A stretch of 5,516 nucleotides of DNA, taken from Candidatus Bathyarchaeota archaeon (GTDB taxonomy: Archaea > Thermoproteota > Bathyarchaeia > 40CM-2-53-6). The stretch spans positions 1-5,516 of the forward strand of contig VBBA01000105.1 of the NCBI GenBank assembly GCA_005888675.1, given 5' to 3'. The position numbers and the translations under genes are program-made. Positions 5,023-5,516 of this stretch are shown here, one piece after another (position 1 is the stretch's first letter; every line of letters begins with the position of its first letter). The notes beneath the pieces are model-generated. The model was not told the DNA's origin. It searched no databases and worked only from the letters and a program-made list of their open reading frames with translations.

Positions 5023-5516
5023 CTTTTTTGATCGAACTCTTCGAAGGCTTTCGCGACCTTTGTGAACCGTTCAGACATAGGATTCTTCGGCATCGAAAGA
5101 ACGAAAACCGATTTGCTCAATGAACCGAGAATATCGTCCGAGAATGGAAGCCAAGCTAGCAGTTCAGTGTTCAGGTTCGCTGCTATCTTTTTCGCGAGAA
5201 GTGTAATCTGGGAATCCCGGATCCCTTTCGGAACCATGTTTAACGCGAGATGTGCGGGCTTCTCCAGTACCCGTGCGAGCTCAATGATCACGCCGGTTCC
5301 GAAGATATCCTGCTGATCGAGTCTCGACACGATCAGGAGATGATCGCAAACTCCCATAGCGAGTAATGTATCATTCTCTATCCCTGGGTGAGTGTCGATC
5401 ATCAGAAAGTCGAGCTTAAAGTGATCCTTCAATCTCGCGATGGCTTTTGAGAAACTGTCCACCTCGAAACCAGTCCTCAAAGTTTTCAGCATCTCATCCA
5501 CTCTAGAACTTGCAGG
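5019..5516 (-). CDS. MinD/ParA-type P-loop ATPase (5' part beyond window edge)
   Basis: This is the C-terminal 165 residues of a deviant-Walker-A ATPase of the archaeal MinD group, which positions or partitions cargo by ATP-dependent dimerisation. Visible: PASSRVDEML near the edge (equivalent to the family's PAS-x-R segment), FLMIDTHPGIENDTLL, the Walker B/switch II segment with D followed by THPG, VSRLDQQDIFGTGVIIELARVL (family RPDQQDFQGT-type helix), LALNMVPKGI in the nucleotide-base region, and LLAWLPFSDDIL (family PF-x-D). The Walker A lysine motif (KGGxGK) and about 95 residues must lie beyond the edge. The codons are open to position 5516, so a GTG at 5501-5499 is internal. The C-terminus has no recognisable amphipathic membrane-targeting helix like bacterial MinD, ending EEFDQKR. 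Its stop overlaps the V4R start; the two genes form a coupled unit. Confidence 0.93.
   Translation of the reverse strand, partial: PASSRVDEMLKTLRTGFEVDSFSKAIARLKDHFKLDFLMIDTHPGIENDTLLAMGVCDHLLIVSRLDQQDIFGTGVIIELARVLEKPAHLALNMVPKGIRDSQITLLAKKIAANLNTELLAWLPFSDDILGSLSKSVFVLSMPKNPMSERFTKVAKAFEEFDQKR

Noticed and set aside
5499..5501. GTG at 5501-5499 as the start of the MinD-type gene
   Set aside because: The frame is open to the window edge and reads PASSR upstream, matching the family; the Walker A half must lie further right.
1..5516. CRISPR array, tRNA, rRNA or insertion sequence
   Set aside because: No repeated spacer pattern, no cloverleaf-like segment with a TTCRA loop and no transposase was seen; almost all bases are accounted for by coding sequence.

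Overview
The window looks archaeal. It encodes an Alba chromatin protein, an Sm-like small protein, a beta-CASP metallo-beta-lactamase nuclease, and a MinD-type ATPase coupled to a V4R-domain protein. Most starts lack a strong Shine-Dalgarno site, and A/T-rich TATA-like boxes lie near the expected distance from several genes. The gene content would suit a Thermoproteota-type lineage (Bathyarchaeia or Nitrososphaeria). That placement is inference only; no rRNA or marker gene here decides it. Coding density is very high. The longest gene-free stretch is about 170 bp, between two divergent genes.

Left block, minus strand, reading right to left: Alba (2864-2532), a 67-bp gap with a candidate TATA box, a class III PLP aminotransferase (2464-1106), a 33-bp gap, then an isocitrate/isopropylmalate/homoisocitrate-type dehydrogenase (from about 1072 to the left edge, where its last residues are cut off). 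The last two probably share a transcript and suggest amino-acid metabolism. The exact substrates cannot be read from the sequence. The dehydrogenase has no ATG, GTG or TTG between the preceding in-frame stop and its conserved N-terminal motif, so CTG is the best available start.

Middle block, plus strand: a candidate promoter in the divergent spacer, then a small protein with Sm-like features (3038-3391). Its end overlaps a 343-residue beta-CASP nuclease (3381-4412) that appears to start at TTG behind a GGAGG site. The pair may act in nucleic-acid processing. The nuclease keeps the metal-binding motifs but has threonine where RNA-processing beta-CASP enzymes have their last conserved histidine.

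Right block, minus strand: the C-terminal two thirds of a MinD/ParA-type ATPase (runs off the right edge; stop at 5021-5019) overlaps by four bases (GTGA) a V4R-domain protein (5022-4438). This is a translationally coupled pair that suggests a ligand-sensing domain working with a partitioning or positioning ATPase. The block converges on the nuclease gene with only 25 bp between the stops.

The most interesting points are the coupled MinD-V4R module with an A6 tract at the junction, the altered motif C of the beta-CASP nuclease next to an Sm-like protein, the apparent CTG start, and the mixed cofactor-discriminating residues of the dehydrogenase. None of these establishes a new system from sequence alone.
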